Position numbers and translations under genes: made by a program
Source: an uncultured Pseudomonadota bacterium
GTDB lineage: Bacteria > Myxococcota_A > UBA9042 > CAIXZC01
Assembly (NCBI GenBank): GCA_937884235.1
Contig: CALGBT010000546.1
Location: 1-24,957 of the forward strand
Reading direction: 5' to 3'
Length of the DNA: 24,957 bases
Shown here: in pieces, positions 14,601 through 21,823 of the stretch
Layout: the number at the start of each line of letters is the position of its first letter
How positions within the stretch are numbered: position 1 is the stretch's first letter
Notes under the pieces: model-generated
Database searches by the model: none
Seen by the model: only the letters and a program-made list of their open reading frames with translations
Told to the model about the DNA's origin: nothing

Positions 14601-17600
14601 TTTCGAACTGGTAGAAGCGAATCTCCGTGGGATCAGTGAAGAAGACGAAATCCTTGGAGGCCGTTGCGGCGTTGCCCGCCAGGTCAGTGATGGTGACTGT
14701 CAGGGTGTTGAGTCCACCGATGAAGTCGTACTGGGCGAAAAAGATGTTCTTGGCAACGGCGTCTGAGATGCCCGTCTGCAAGGTCACGGAGATGTCATCA
14801 GCCGCCCCGACTTCGGGGACAATGTTCAGACCTACCGTCTGGCCTGCTTCGAGGCCCTTGACCTTGACTCCCACCGCGAACTGGAACCCGTCAAGCTCCG
14901 GGTCTGCGTCGCTGACGGCCGGCACCAGCGCGGTAGTTGGGAAGGAGAATTGCACGGTCGGCGCAGTCCGGTCGATGACCAGGGTCACCGCGTTGGAGGA
15001 AGCCTCCTGACCAACGGCATCGGTAACACTGGCAACCAGGATGCAGGTCGAACTGTCGGGCAGGGTGACGCCCTTGAAGGTCACTAGGTTTGAGCTAACC
15101 TTGCCTGCTGCAGTCACTTCGCCAGCAGCACCGCAGCTGGCCGTCAAAGTGGCGTTCTGCCCATCTTCCACGTTGCTGGTCGTGCAGCCGACGCTGAGTT
15201 TGCAGCCTGCCACCCCGGGCGCACAACCCAGAGCTGCGAGGTTCATGGTGGTGTTGTCGGCAGGAGAAACGATGGTGATGCCGGGAGCAGTGTCCTTGAG
15301 AGTCGCCTTACGCACATCCGAGAACCCGGCCAGAGCATAGGTCGGATGGGTTGCTCCAGCCTGCAAGAGCGTCGGAACGTTGGGGGTGAGGCCCGACACG
15401 GCAAAGGTGTATTGGCCACCAGGACCAGCAGCGGAGGTGTCATATTCATCCCCGCCGACGTAGAGGGTAACAATGGCATCGGCATGATCAACCACGCCAT
15501 CTGGCGAAGAGACGGCAACCACAACGGAGACGGGCTCGGAGCCGGTGACAAGATCCTTTGCCGGCACGTCAAATGTCACCCGGGGAGCATCAATGTTCAG
15601 AGTCACATTGGCCAGAACATCGTCGGTCTTGTGTCCCAAAGAGTCCGTTGCCGTTGCCACCAACTCGTTAGCTCCCGTGAGGAGCGTGATGCCGAAGAAA
15701 GTGGCCTGCCACTGCCCGGCGTTTTCCACGGGGGTGGTGCAGGGTAGTTGAGGGACATCGTTGGCCACCAGGCAGACCTCGACACCTTCGGGGTCCGCCT
15801 CGCCGTCCACCAGGAGAATCACTTCGTGCTGGTGCCCGGGAACGACTCCGTCATCGACGGTATCGGCACAGGCTGGCGGCGTGCAAATGTCGCCATCTTC
15901 AGGGGAAATGAAAGTGAGTACGGGGGCTTCCGAGTCAAGGATGACGCCCACCATCGTTTCACTGCCTTCCTGCTCGGAGGCCACGTTGCCATAAATATCA
16001 GTGGCATCAACGGTCAGGTTGTAGAGGCCCTCGGGAAGTTCATCCGCGGCAACCTCCAGGAAGAAGCCATTGCCGGTGGCAGTGGTGGTCCACTCCTGTG
16101 TGGCGTTACCTGCCAGAGTCACCGTGACCTCCTGGCCGGCGAGGTTGGCGGCGGACCCTGAAACAACCAGCACTGCCGGGTCGATCATGGCCCCGTCAGT
16201 CGGTTCGGAGATTACCAGTTGGGGTGCGGGCAGGCCCACAGTGAGGGTCAATTCGTCGCTCACCAAAGTCTCATCCTTGGTGACCTTCGCGCGGCAAAGC
16301 ACCTTGTTGCCCAAGGTCTTAGTGTTAAGTGTTACGGGTACACCGTAGAGCCATTCGTCGTCCAGCTGGGCGATTGCAAGACTCCCTACTGCCTGGTAGA
16401 GCGCACCGGCAGTGTCGGCACGGCACTCTATCTTGATGACGTCTGCCTCCTCGCAGATGGGTGCGAGCACCATGAAGTTGATGGCGTAAACAGTGCCGGA
16501 ACCGGCCGGCCCGTTGTCCTTGGCAAGGAGAGTCGCATCGGCCCCCGGGGCGGCAATGGAGAGGTCGGATTCAGAGAAGACGGCGATGAGCACCTTGCTG
16601 TCAGAACCCACCTTGTCGCAACAGTCGGTGACCAGGACTTCGAGGGTGTGGGGGCCAGCATCTGCCAAAGTCGCAACAAAGGAGAAGGTGCCGTCGCCTG
16701 CAGTCGTGAGGTCTGCCTGCTGTCCATTGACAAGGAGCTCGACAACGTCATCGCTGGCAACTTCAGCGAGAGTCCCGGAGACGGTAACCTGGATGCCAGG
16801 AAGGACCAGGTCTTCATCGAGGAGAAGGTTAACCGAGTCGCTGGATGGCTCAACCAGTGTGACCTGGGGCTCGGTATCGTCGACGGTGAATTCAAAGGGG
16901 CCAATGGAGGCTCCGCGTTCTGGATTCTGGGAGTCACTCACGAAGGCAGAGACTTCGATGGCCTGGCAACTGAGCGGCGCATTGCCGTCAACCAGAGTGG
17001 CCACCAGCTCCGCCGCACCGTCCACGAGTTCCTGAGGTTCAACGGGGAAGGCTTCGCCCGCGATTTCCAGCCACGCTTCATCGCAGTCCGTGCCGTCCGA
17101 GGTAACCGTGAACGCCATTTGGTAGCCGGCAGTATCGGGGTCGGCATCGGCGGCCGCACAACCTTCGTTGGAGGGTTCCACAGTGATCCCGCAGTCGCCG
17201 GTTTCGGCACAGACGGAGAGCTGGGCATTGACGATTCCGGGGACCCGGACTTCGAGGGTATGGCCGTCGCTGTTGTGGGAGAGAGTCACCTGGTTGAAGC
17301 TGAACTCGTCAGCCGGCTTATTGATGGAGTCAACCAGAATGCCGTCGATCCACAACTCAACCTTGGTACCCTGGGCAATATTGGCCGAGGTGACGTTGAT
17401 GTTGACCTGCAGACCGGCGATTCCCGGGTACTGGTCGTCGTCAAGGGTCAGGCACCCGGCAAATTCGCTGGCGCACTCGTCCGCGGTCGTGATGCAGAAG
17501 GAGATCTCCGGTTCCGGCGGGGAGACTTCTTCTTCGACAAGCTCGAATACCTCGGGCTCGATGATTTCGTCAATTACCTCGAGCTCTGGCTCAACAATCA

Positions 17601-17766
17601 AATCCGCAACGTCGACCTCCTGCACCCCTTCCGACGTGCTGACTTCCGTAATATCACTGTCCGAAAGGTCCAGTACCGGCATCTTCTTCTTGTCGTCTGG
17701 ACAGCCAGTCAGCAACAGGGCAACTGCCAGCAGGCTCACGAGTGACTTCAACGGGTGATGTACCAT
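11650..17766 (-). CDS. Giant surface lipoprotein with Ig-like repeats and FG-GAP propeller (amber-truncated)
   Basis: This 2038-residue product opens with a lipoprotein signal peptide (LLAVALLLTGC, Cys22 lipidated). An acidic Glu-rich linker (about 35-95) comes next. The long body is roughly a dozen Ig-like/cadherin-like units whose joins read VDRTAPTVQF, VDRTAPTLEI, DDTEPQVTLV and similar. A small Cys module CTSSSECGSGVC sits near residue 1060. A fibronectin-III-like unit (VRLTWSAVGDDG) starts near 1735. An FG-GAP propeller begins near 1862 with Ca loops DLNGDDMNE and DVNGDGIND. The ORF stops in blade 3 of the propeller at an in-frame TAG; with the downstream part the intact gene would be 2338 codons plus stop. 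A GGAGGAGAG ribosome site precedes the ATG. It is most likely an exposed adhesin-like or structural lipoprotein; the ligand is unknown. Confidence 0.85.
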   Translation of the reverse strand: MVHHPLKSLVSLLAVALLLTGCPDDKKKMPVLDLSDSDITEVSTSEGVQEVDVADLIVEPELEVIDEIIEPEVFELVEEEVSPPEPEISFCITTADECASEFAGCLTLDDDQYPGIAGLQVNINVTSANIAQGTKVELWIDGILVDSINKPADEFSFNQVTLSHNSDGHTLEVRVPGIVNAQLSVCAETGDCGITVEPSNEGCAAADADPDTAGYQMAFTVTSDGTDCDEAWLEIAGEAFPVEPQELVDGAAELVATLVDGNAPLSCQAIEVSAFVSDSQNPERGASIGPFEFTVDDTEPQVTLVEPSSDSVNLLLDEDLVLPGIQVTVSGTLAEVASDDVVELLVNGQQADLTTAGDGTFSFVATLADAGPHTLEVLVTDCCDKVGSDSKVLIAVFSESDLSIAAPGADATLLAKDNGPAGSGTVYAINFMVLAPICEEADVIKIECRADTAGALYQAVGSLAIAQLDDEWLYGVPVTLNTKTLGNKVLCRAKVTKDETLVSDELTLTVGLPAPQLVISEPTDGAMIDPAVLVVSGSAANLAGQEVTVTLAGNATQEWTTTATGNGFFLEVAADELPEGLYNLTVDATDIYGNVASEQEGSETMVGVILDSEAPVLTFISPEDGDICTPPACADTVDDGVVPGHQHEVILLVDGEADPEGVEVCLVANDVPQLPCTTPVENAGQWQATFFGITLLTGANELVATATDSLGHKTDDVLANVTLNIDAPRVTFDVPAKDLVTGSEPVSVVVAVSSPDGVVDHADAIVTLYVGGDEYDTSAAGPGGQYTFAVSGLTPNVPTLLQAGATHPTYALAGFSDVRKATLKDTAPGITIVSPADNTTMNLAALGCAPGVAGCKLSVGCTTSNVEDGQNATLTASCGAAGEVTAAGKVSSNLVTFKGVTLPDSSTCILVASVTDAVGQEASSNAVTLVIDRTAPTVQFSFPTTALVPAVSDADPELDGFQFAVGVKVKGLEAGQTVGLNIVPEVGAADDISVTLQTGISDAVAKNIFFAQYDFIGGLNTLTVTITDLAGNAATASKDFVFFTDPTEIRFYQFETVEFKACTSSSECGSGVCAAVSAGMRCVTPWKDSKQVITVITTPGELFEGPDKLRFCSNHGSLTSEVCNDSSQGEYRVLRTVNLIGGFEGITFSKADVEALPQGEHRIFVEAQSNQDGSWFSSQASASFNERFRVLLVDTMAPTIDSLGYPGDTQPADGWLNILEAVVGTTFKIGFTVSGAANGSTTLSVNNLTKPPVAVPAGPSAQLAVDLPLSQGANEVCATAKDLVGNFSIKSCKSVNVDTQAPPLSFTYPQGSPTLLVGSAADVKLTTESNLKVALTVLKDGIGSELEATANAQGNVTFAGALADDATYVLAASTADGAGNTSDAVTSPAQVIVDRTAPTLEITAPTAGTALGAGDDASAETGGFQVDVQFTAAGGATWTVTTQRCPDNTYTNCEGPVLKAQGTEQGAQATLVTLSKLFAAIEYRIITVTVEDEAGNQTALQTTISLAQGDCIVVFSNLPDSDFINNGYCAVAGSDCASVQLDVEVTATGACGDADLLVFYADDVPSAQSTDFTLGPVIFPVTFDDGASFTVEAKLMKEGADTGFGTGTHAFTTDLTDPVPAIISPEEEPFICNIVADESDGEEGCQFTADIEVTGNNLIGGTAALLRVLDGVETTLTDIDLDAAPFAASVGGLTLPEAAGQSLILRASDLAGNQAEVALAATADVTAPAAISLNDIDPEQDVNRRRPSVRLTWSAVGDDGMAGGAAATYEFRYSDSPITGDSDFATACDSGLIAGTDAPDAPGLPGSLESYDITGPDSRDAADACHFVMSPLPNKQFWFAVRAVDAAGNASAVQAKSISISSALSLKYGQISNAGMGAPAMGAWVYDLGDLNGDDMNEFALSGDTAFSGFCLVKGHTSIANEMVLADADTDPNVECITDGLNSWEGFQIAPLGDVNGDGINDVGSQAYKNSAGEWSTNYKIYLGDGNGFVEEPPAVRIKFTGVDYWTGQITAAGNFNGDVTVGGKPLYDIAVGAPEIN

Positions 17767-18074
17767 TATCTCTCCTCCAAATTCGACGCCAGCATTTCGT
17801 CCTGGCGTTCCGAACCAATTTCAATCTGTTCCTGCGACTTCGCGGAGCACTTACGTGACATACCGCATCCGGACCAAAGAAATCAACAGCACGATTCTTC
17901 TAATGTACGTGTCCGCGAGGCAAAATGGAAGAGTGCATACGGAGGATATCGTACAAGGCTGAGGAGATACGAAAGGTGAAGGTGCGAGGGGGTTGGAGGG
18001 CGGTCCACGATTTTCGTTGCGTTGCACCGCATCGAACCCCTATACTCCGCTCCACGTGTAGGCTTGTGAGGACG
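17767..18074. other. Divergent intergenic region between the giant lipoprotein and bamA
   Basis: These 308 nt carry the divergent start signals of the two flanking genes. On the plus strand a good sigma70-like promoter lies at 18017-18046. On the minus strand only a weak candidate is seen, TTGATT (17881-17886) and TATGTC (17857-17862) with an 18-nt gap. No convincing small ORF or RNA structure was found. Open frames extending bamA upstream to 17925 would start before the promoter and are disfavoured. Confidence 0.5.
18017..18046 (+). promoter_or_regulatory. Candidate promoter of bamA
   Basis: TTGCGT (18017-18022), an 18-nt spacer and TATACT (18041-18046) lie just before the chosen bamA start. 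The -35 matches 4 of 6 and the -10 matches 5 of 6. Transcription would start near 18053, leaving a leader of about 22 nt. Confidence 0.45.
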
Positions 18075-20567
18075 ATGGTGATTGCGCCGAGAGCCAGAAA
18101 GAGCAGTATTGCCATTCGGGCAATTTGTCTCCTTGCTTCGCTCTTTCTCCTCCCCATGTCGGTGCTGGGCGAAGACGGGGAGATCGTTCACGTTCATTCG
18201 GTGACCATTGAAGGGTTGCGGCGGATTCCTGCCGAAACCCTCCTGGCGACTATTCCGCTCCGCACCGATATCGATGTCACTGCCAGTGACTTGCCGACTT
18301 TGGCCAGGCAGACCATCAAGGGGATTTTCGCCACAGGGTACTTCTCCGACGTGCAGGTCTTTTCGAAGATGCGCACCGACGGGTCCATGGAACTCACCGT
18401 CGTGGTCCTTGAGAAGTATGTGGTGCGGAAGATCCATCTGGTGGGCAACGATGAAGTGGAAGAGGAGGACATTCTCAAGACCTTCTCTGTGAAGACAGGG
18501 CGTTTTCTTGATGTCACGAAGCTTATCGCCACGCTGCGCAGCATCGAAGAGTTGTACCAGGACAAAGGGTTCTTCCTGGCCGAGGCCTCCTATGAGGTGA
18601 CGCGGGAACCGGAAACCCGCACCGCGGTTGTGACCATTCGCGTCAAAGAGCAGGCCGAAGTGGCTGTGCTGAAGGTCAACTTCGTGGGCAACCAACAACT
18701 CTCGGATGGTGACCTCAAGGCCATCATGATGACCCGGGAGAAAGGTTACCTCTCTTTCCTCGAGAAGAGTGGCTTGTTCCTGCGCTACTTCTTCCAACTG
18801 GAACGTGAAGGGGCCGGCGCCGCGGTCAGTCCCGGCAGCTATGTTGACGAACTGGAGGCCTCTCAGTTTGAGTCCTGGTCCGCCCACCAGGATGTCGATT
18901 TGCAGCGGGTCAAGTGGTTCTACATGACCAAGGGCTTCGTGGAAGCCAAGCTGGGGCAGCCGCGTATCGCCCTGACGCCGGACAAAGAAGGCATCATGAT
19001 CTCGGTGGATGTCGAGGAGGGGCTGCCCTACGACGTCGGCAAGGCGACAATCATCACCGATGATCCCGATGGACTGCTCTACTCGTCCGAGGAACTCCAC
19101 GCTGACCTCAAGTTGCGGACCGGGGACCGCTTCGATGCCCAGAACGTGATGATGGACACCGAGGCTCTCTCCAAGAAGTTCATGAACAAGGGTTACGCCT
19201 ATGTCTCGGTTTCCAACTCCCATTATCTCGACCGGGAGAAGCGGATCCTCGACCTCACCTATGTCGTGCAGAAGGGCAAACCCACGTATGTTGCCAATAT
19301 CGAAGTGACCGGGAACAAGACCACTGCGGACAAGGTGGTACGGCGGGAGATGAAGATCGCCGAGGGTGACCTCTATCACCAGGGGTACGTTGACCGTAGC
19401 AAGGCGCTGATTTTCCGTCTCGGGTTCTTTGATGACGTGGAGATAATCCAGCGTCCGGCCACCATTCCCCCAACGGTCCGCCCAGAAATCGGAGATGAAG
19501 TTCCGCAGTTTGTTGATCTGCTCGTGCGGGTCAAAGAGAAGGATACCGGCATTTTCCAGGTAGGGGCCGGGTTCTCTTCCCTGGAAAGCTATATTCTACA
19601 GGCTAGGATCTCCAAGAACAACTTCCTCGGCCGCGGGCAGACGGTGAGTGTTCAGGCACTTGTTTCATCGCTGCGCAGTATCTACATGCTCTCCTTCGTG
19701 GAACCCTACTTCATGGACACCCCATGGAGCTTCTCCTTCGATCTCTATGATACCGCCACCGACTACGAAGCCTTTACCACCGAGGCCACCGGCGGTAACG
19801 TTTCGTGGGGCTATCGCTTCCTGGATGACTACTACGTCTATCTCACCTACAAGATCGAGCGGATGAAGACGGTGTTGGGAGGTCGGGGTGGCTTTGGGGG
19901 CGTGCCTATTGACCGGCTCGAGCAGGACGGGGTGACCTCGTCGCTGCGGCTTTCGCTGGCCTGGGACACCCGAAACAACCGGATCATGCCCACTGACGGT
20001 TTCTACAACTCAGCCTCCACTGAATGGGCAAGCCCATACATTGGCGGGGACTCGGACTTCTACCGGGCAACGCTCAACAGCCGCTGGTACATTCCCCTGC
20101 TTTGGAATTTCATTCTGCGGCTCAACGGGACCATGGGGTACGTTGGTACCACTTCCCAGGAGCCGATTCCCATCTTCGAGCGCTACTACGTGGGTGGCAT
20201 CTTCTCGGTGCGTGGTTTCCAGCGCAATAGCCTGAGCCCCACGGTGCCGGCCGCCGCGCAAACCGACCCGTCGGCTTCCCTGGTATCTTTTCCCATTGGT
20301 GGCAACAAGCAGTTGATCTTCAATGCCGAAATCGAGATCCCCATCTATCGCCCCATGGGAATCGTCGCGGTTCTGTTCTTTGACGCGGGCAACGCCTTTG
20401 CCGAAGAGGAGTCACTGGACCTGCTTGACCTGCGCACCAGCGTCGGTTTTGGCTTCCGCTGGTGGTCGCCCATGGGTCCACTACGCTTTGAGTGGGGCTT
20501 CCCGCTGCGCCCCCAGGAAGGGGAAGAGCCGATGGTCTTCGAGTTTACTATCGGCAGTGCATTCTAG
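18075..20567 (+). CDS. bamA: Outer membrane protein assembly factor BamA
   Basis: BamA folds and inserts beta-barrel proteins into the outer membrane. The 830-residue product has a signal peptide (residues 1-32, core AICLLASLFLLPMSVLG). Five POTRA-like repeats begin near residues 37, 113, 195, 313 and 404 (for example VTIEGLRRI, IHLVGNDEV, VNFVGNQQL, IEVTGNKTT). A 16-strand-type barrel follows from about 490. The loop-6 signature reads YVGGIFSVRGFQRN (VRGF near 711) and the chain ends in FEFTIGSAF with the terminal Phe typical of barrel proteins. POTRA 3 seems to carry an extra 25-30 residues (LEREGAGAAVSPGSYVDELE) after its REKGYLSFLEKSG motif. The start at 18075 is chosen over the open frame to 17925 because it gives the signal peptide and follows the promoter at 18017-18046. 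Confidence 0.92.
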   Translation: MVIAPRARKSSIAIRAICLLASLFLLPMSVLGEDGEIVHVHSVTIEGLRRIPAETLLATIPLRTDIDVTASDLPTLARQTIKGIFATGYFSDVQVFSKMRTDGSMELTVVVLEKYVVRKIHLVGNDEVEEEDILKTFSVKTGRFLDVTKLIATLRSIEELYQDKGFFLAEASYEVTREPETRTAVVTIRVKEQAEVAVLKVNFVGNQQLSDGDLKAIMMTREKGYLSFLEKSGLFLRYFFQLEREGAGAAVSPGSYVDELEASQFESWSAHQDVDLQRVKWFYMTKGFVEAKLGQPRIALTPDKEGIMISVDVEEGLPYDVGKATIITDDPDGLLYSSEELHADLKLRTGDRFDAQNVMMDTEALSKKFMNKGYAYVSVSNSHYLDREKRILDLTYVVQKGKPTYVANIEVTGNKTTADKVVRREMKIAEGDLYHQGYVDRSKALIFRLGFFDDVEIIQRPATIPPTVRPEIGDEVPQFVDLLVRVKEKDTGIFQVGAGFSSLESYILQARISKNNFLGRGQTVSVQALVSSLRSIYMLSFVEPYFMDTPWSFSFDLYDTATDYEAFTTEATGGNVSWGYRFLDDYYVYLTYKIERMKTVLGGRGGFGGVPIDRLEQDGVTSSLRLSLAWDTRNNRIMPTDGFYNSASTEWASPYIGGDSDFYRATLNSRWYIPLLWNFILRLNGTMGYVGTTSQEPIPIFERYYVGGIFSVRGFQRNSLSPTVPAAAQTDPSASLVSFPIGGNKQLIFNAEIEIPIYRPMGIVAVLFFDAGNAFAEEESLDLLDLRTSVGFGFRWWSPMGPLRFEWGFPLRPQEGEEPMVFEFTIGSAF

Positions 20568-20611
20568 CGGTTGCGAGGTTGCGGCCGCCGGGTCAGCATC
20601 GACCTGAGGCC

Positions 20612-21820
20612 GTGCCCGGGGAGGTTTCCATCCGTTCTTCAGCCATCAGCGAGCTCTTTTCGCGTGCCTCCGATGCCTGTTTCTTCTCTGGTGTGGGAGA
20701 TCTGGGTGAGACCCTCAGTCGCACCAACATGGCCTATGGCATCGCCAAGATCCGGTGGGTGCAAGAGCAACTGGGCATGGTCCCCGATGCTTCTTTTGTC
20801 AGCGCTCCCGATGCCACGATTACGCGCAATATTGACCGTTGGCGGTCGGGCTTCGGGTACGGTGGCCGGCTGCGGCACCGCGGCGACTTTGTCGTGCTGG
20901 ACATCAAGTCCAATGCCTGCGGACTTTTTCTCGGGCGGTTCACCGAGTTGCCAGAGCCCGAGGCTATGCTGGCGCGTATTCGTGATCTCAGCGCCGGCGA
21001 GAGTTTTGTCCAGCAGACCGCGACTTCGTGGGACTTTGGCCTCTCCAACCATTTTGTCCACGTCATGCGGTTTGAGAAGCCCATCGAGGGCTCGCCATAC
21101 GGAGTGCTCTGTCACGGCTCCGGGCCCGAGTTGCGGTCCCCAGGCCCCTGGGGACCAGGTCTTTATGTCAACCGTTCCCCGCGGCTGGCCGAGCTGTCCC
21201 GAACGGAAGAGACACCCTGGGGACCGCTGCGTATCATCGCCGGGCGGGAAGCGGTAGCGGAGTACTGGCAGGGCTACCTGGCGGCCGAACGACATTCCCA
21301 CGAGCGTCGACGGAAGATGGCTGAAGCCCTCTTCCCGGACCTTGTCGAAGTATCCAACCTGACCCATCAGGGGGCACTGGCACCAAACGACTACCTCATC
21401 GGCGGCGTTGCCGAGGTGGGTGACGCCGTGGTACCGCTGGCGCTGCGGGCCGAGCTGCCCGTCTACCTGCTGTCGGCGCGCCCCAGCTTCTCCAACGCGG
21501 CCCAGGAGCTGTTGGGATTTGGTGAGCGAGCGGCCCGCATGGGGCTCTCCGATGTCGTCTCGAACGCCAACGTCCTACCCCATGGCGGCGGCTACTCGCT
21601 GCCTGGCTACAAGGCTGTGGACCGGGTTCTGGAATTCGACCACGGGAAACGCATCTACGTCATGGAAGTGGCGCAGGGCACTTCCGCCCGAGCCTACCAC
21701 GACAACTTCCGCCACGTGCCCTTCGACTACCGCGGCGAAGAGGTGCTCCGCCGGGTGGAGGAGCTTGACATGGGTGAAGTGACCAACCGCGGCCTCCCGC
21801 TCTACGAGTTCATGGTGTAA
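20612..21820 (+). CDS. Uncharacterised protein with RtcB-like motifs (probably degenerate)
   Basis: The protein (about 402 residues from GTG 20612) is not one I recognise directly. By eye it shows a series in the order of RNA ligase RtcB: VVLDIKSNACG (Asp97, Cys103) for the metal-binding DxxC, GLSNHFVHV (144-152) for GNHFxE, LCHGSG (His168) for HSGSR, and VSNLTHQGALA (His252). A tail GDAVVPLALRAELPVYLLSA follows, resembling the segment before the HGAGR nucleophile loop. That loop would align with LLGFGERAARM (300-310), which lacks the His. Length matches RtcB (about 400). The start is uncertain: ATG 20492 overlaps bamA, GTG 20612 has a poor ribosome site, and a GGGGAGG site stands 5 nt before an ATC at 20630. 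It follows bamA closely and ends 3 nt before the membrane-protein gene. A real CDS is certain; the family link is tentative. Confidence 0.75.
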   Translation: MPGEVSIRSSAISELFSRASDACFFSGVGDLGETLSRTNMAYGIAKIRWVQEQLGMVPDASFVSAPDATITRNIDRWRSGFGYGGRLRHRGDFVVLDIKSNACGLFLGRFTELPEPEAMLARIRDLSAGESFVQQTATSWDFGLSNHFVHVMRFEKPIEGSPYGVLCHGSGPELRSPGPWGPGLYVNRSPRLAELSRTEETPWGPLRIIAGREAVAEYWQGYLAAERHSHERRRKMAEALFPDLVEVSNLTHQGALAPNDYLIGGVAEVGDAVVPLALRAELPVYLLSARPSFSNAAQELLGFGERAARMGLSDVVSNANVLPHGGGYSLPGYKAVDRVLEFDHGKRIYVMEVAQGTSARAYHDNFRHVPFDYRGEEVLRRVEELDMGEVTNRGLPLYEFMV

Positions 21821-21823
21821 CCA

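Noticed and set aside
16219..17745. 508-codon plus-strand open frame opposite the giant lipoprotein gene
   Set aside because: It is antisense to a clear lipoprotein signal peptide and Ig-like repeats, has no recognisable domain, and is expected as a shadow frame in GC-rich coding DNA.
17755..17979. 74-codon plus-strand frame in the divergent intergenic region
   Set aside because: It begins inside the lipoprotein start, has no domain and overlaps the promoter-proximal area of bamA; nothing supports translation.
17883..19379. 498-codon minus-strand open frame opposite bamA
   Set aside because: It mirrors the POTRA-coding region, has no ribosome site or domain, and the sense frame is unmistakably BamA.
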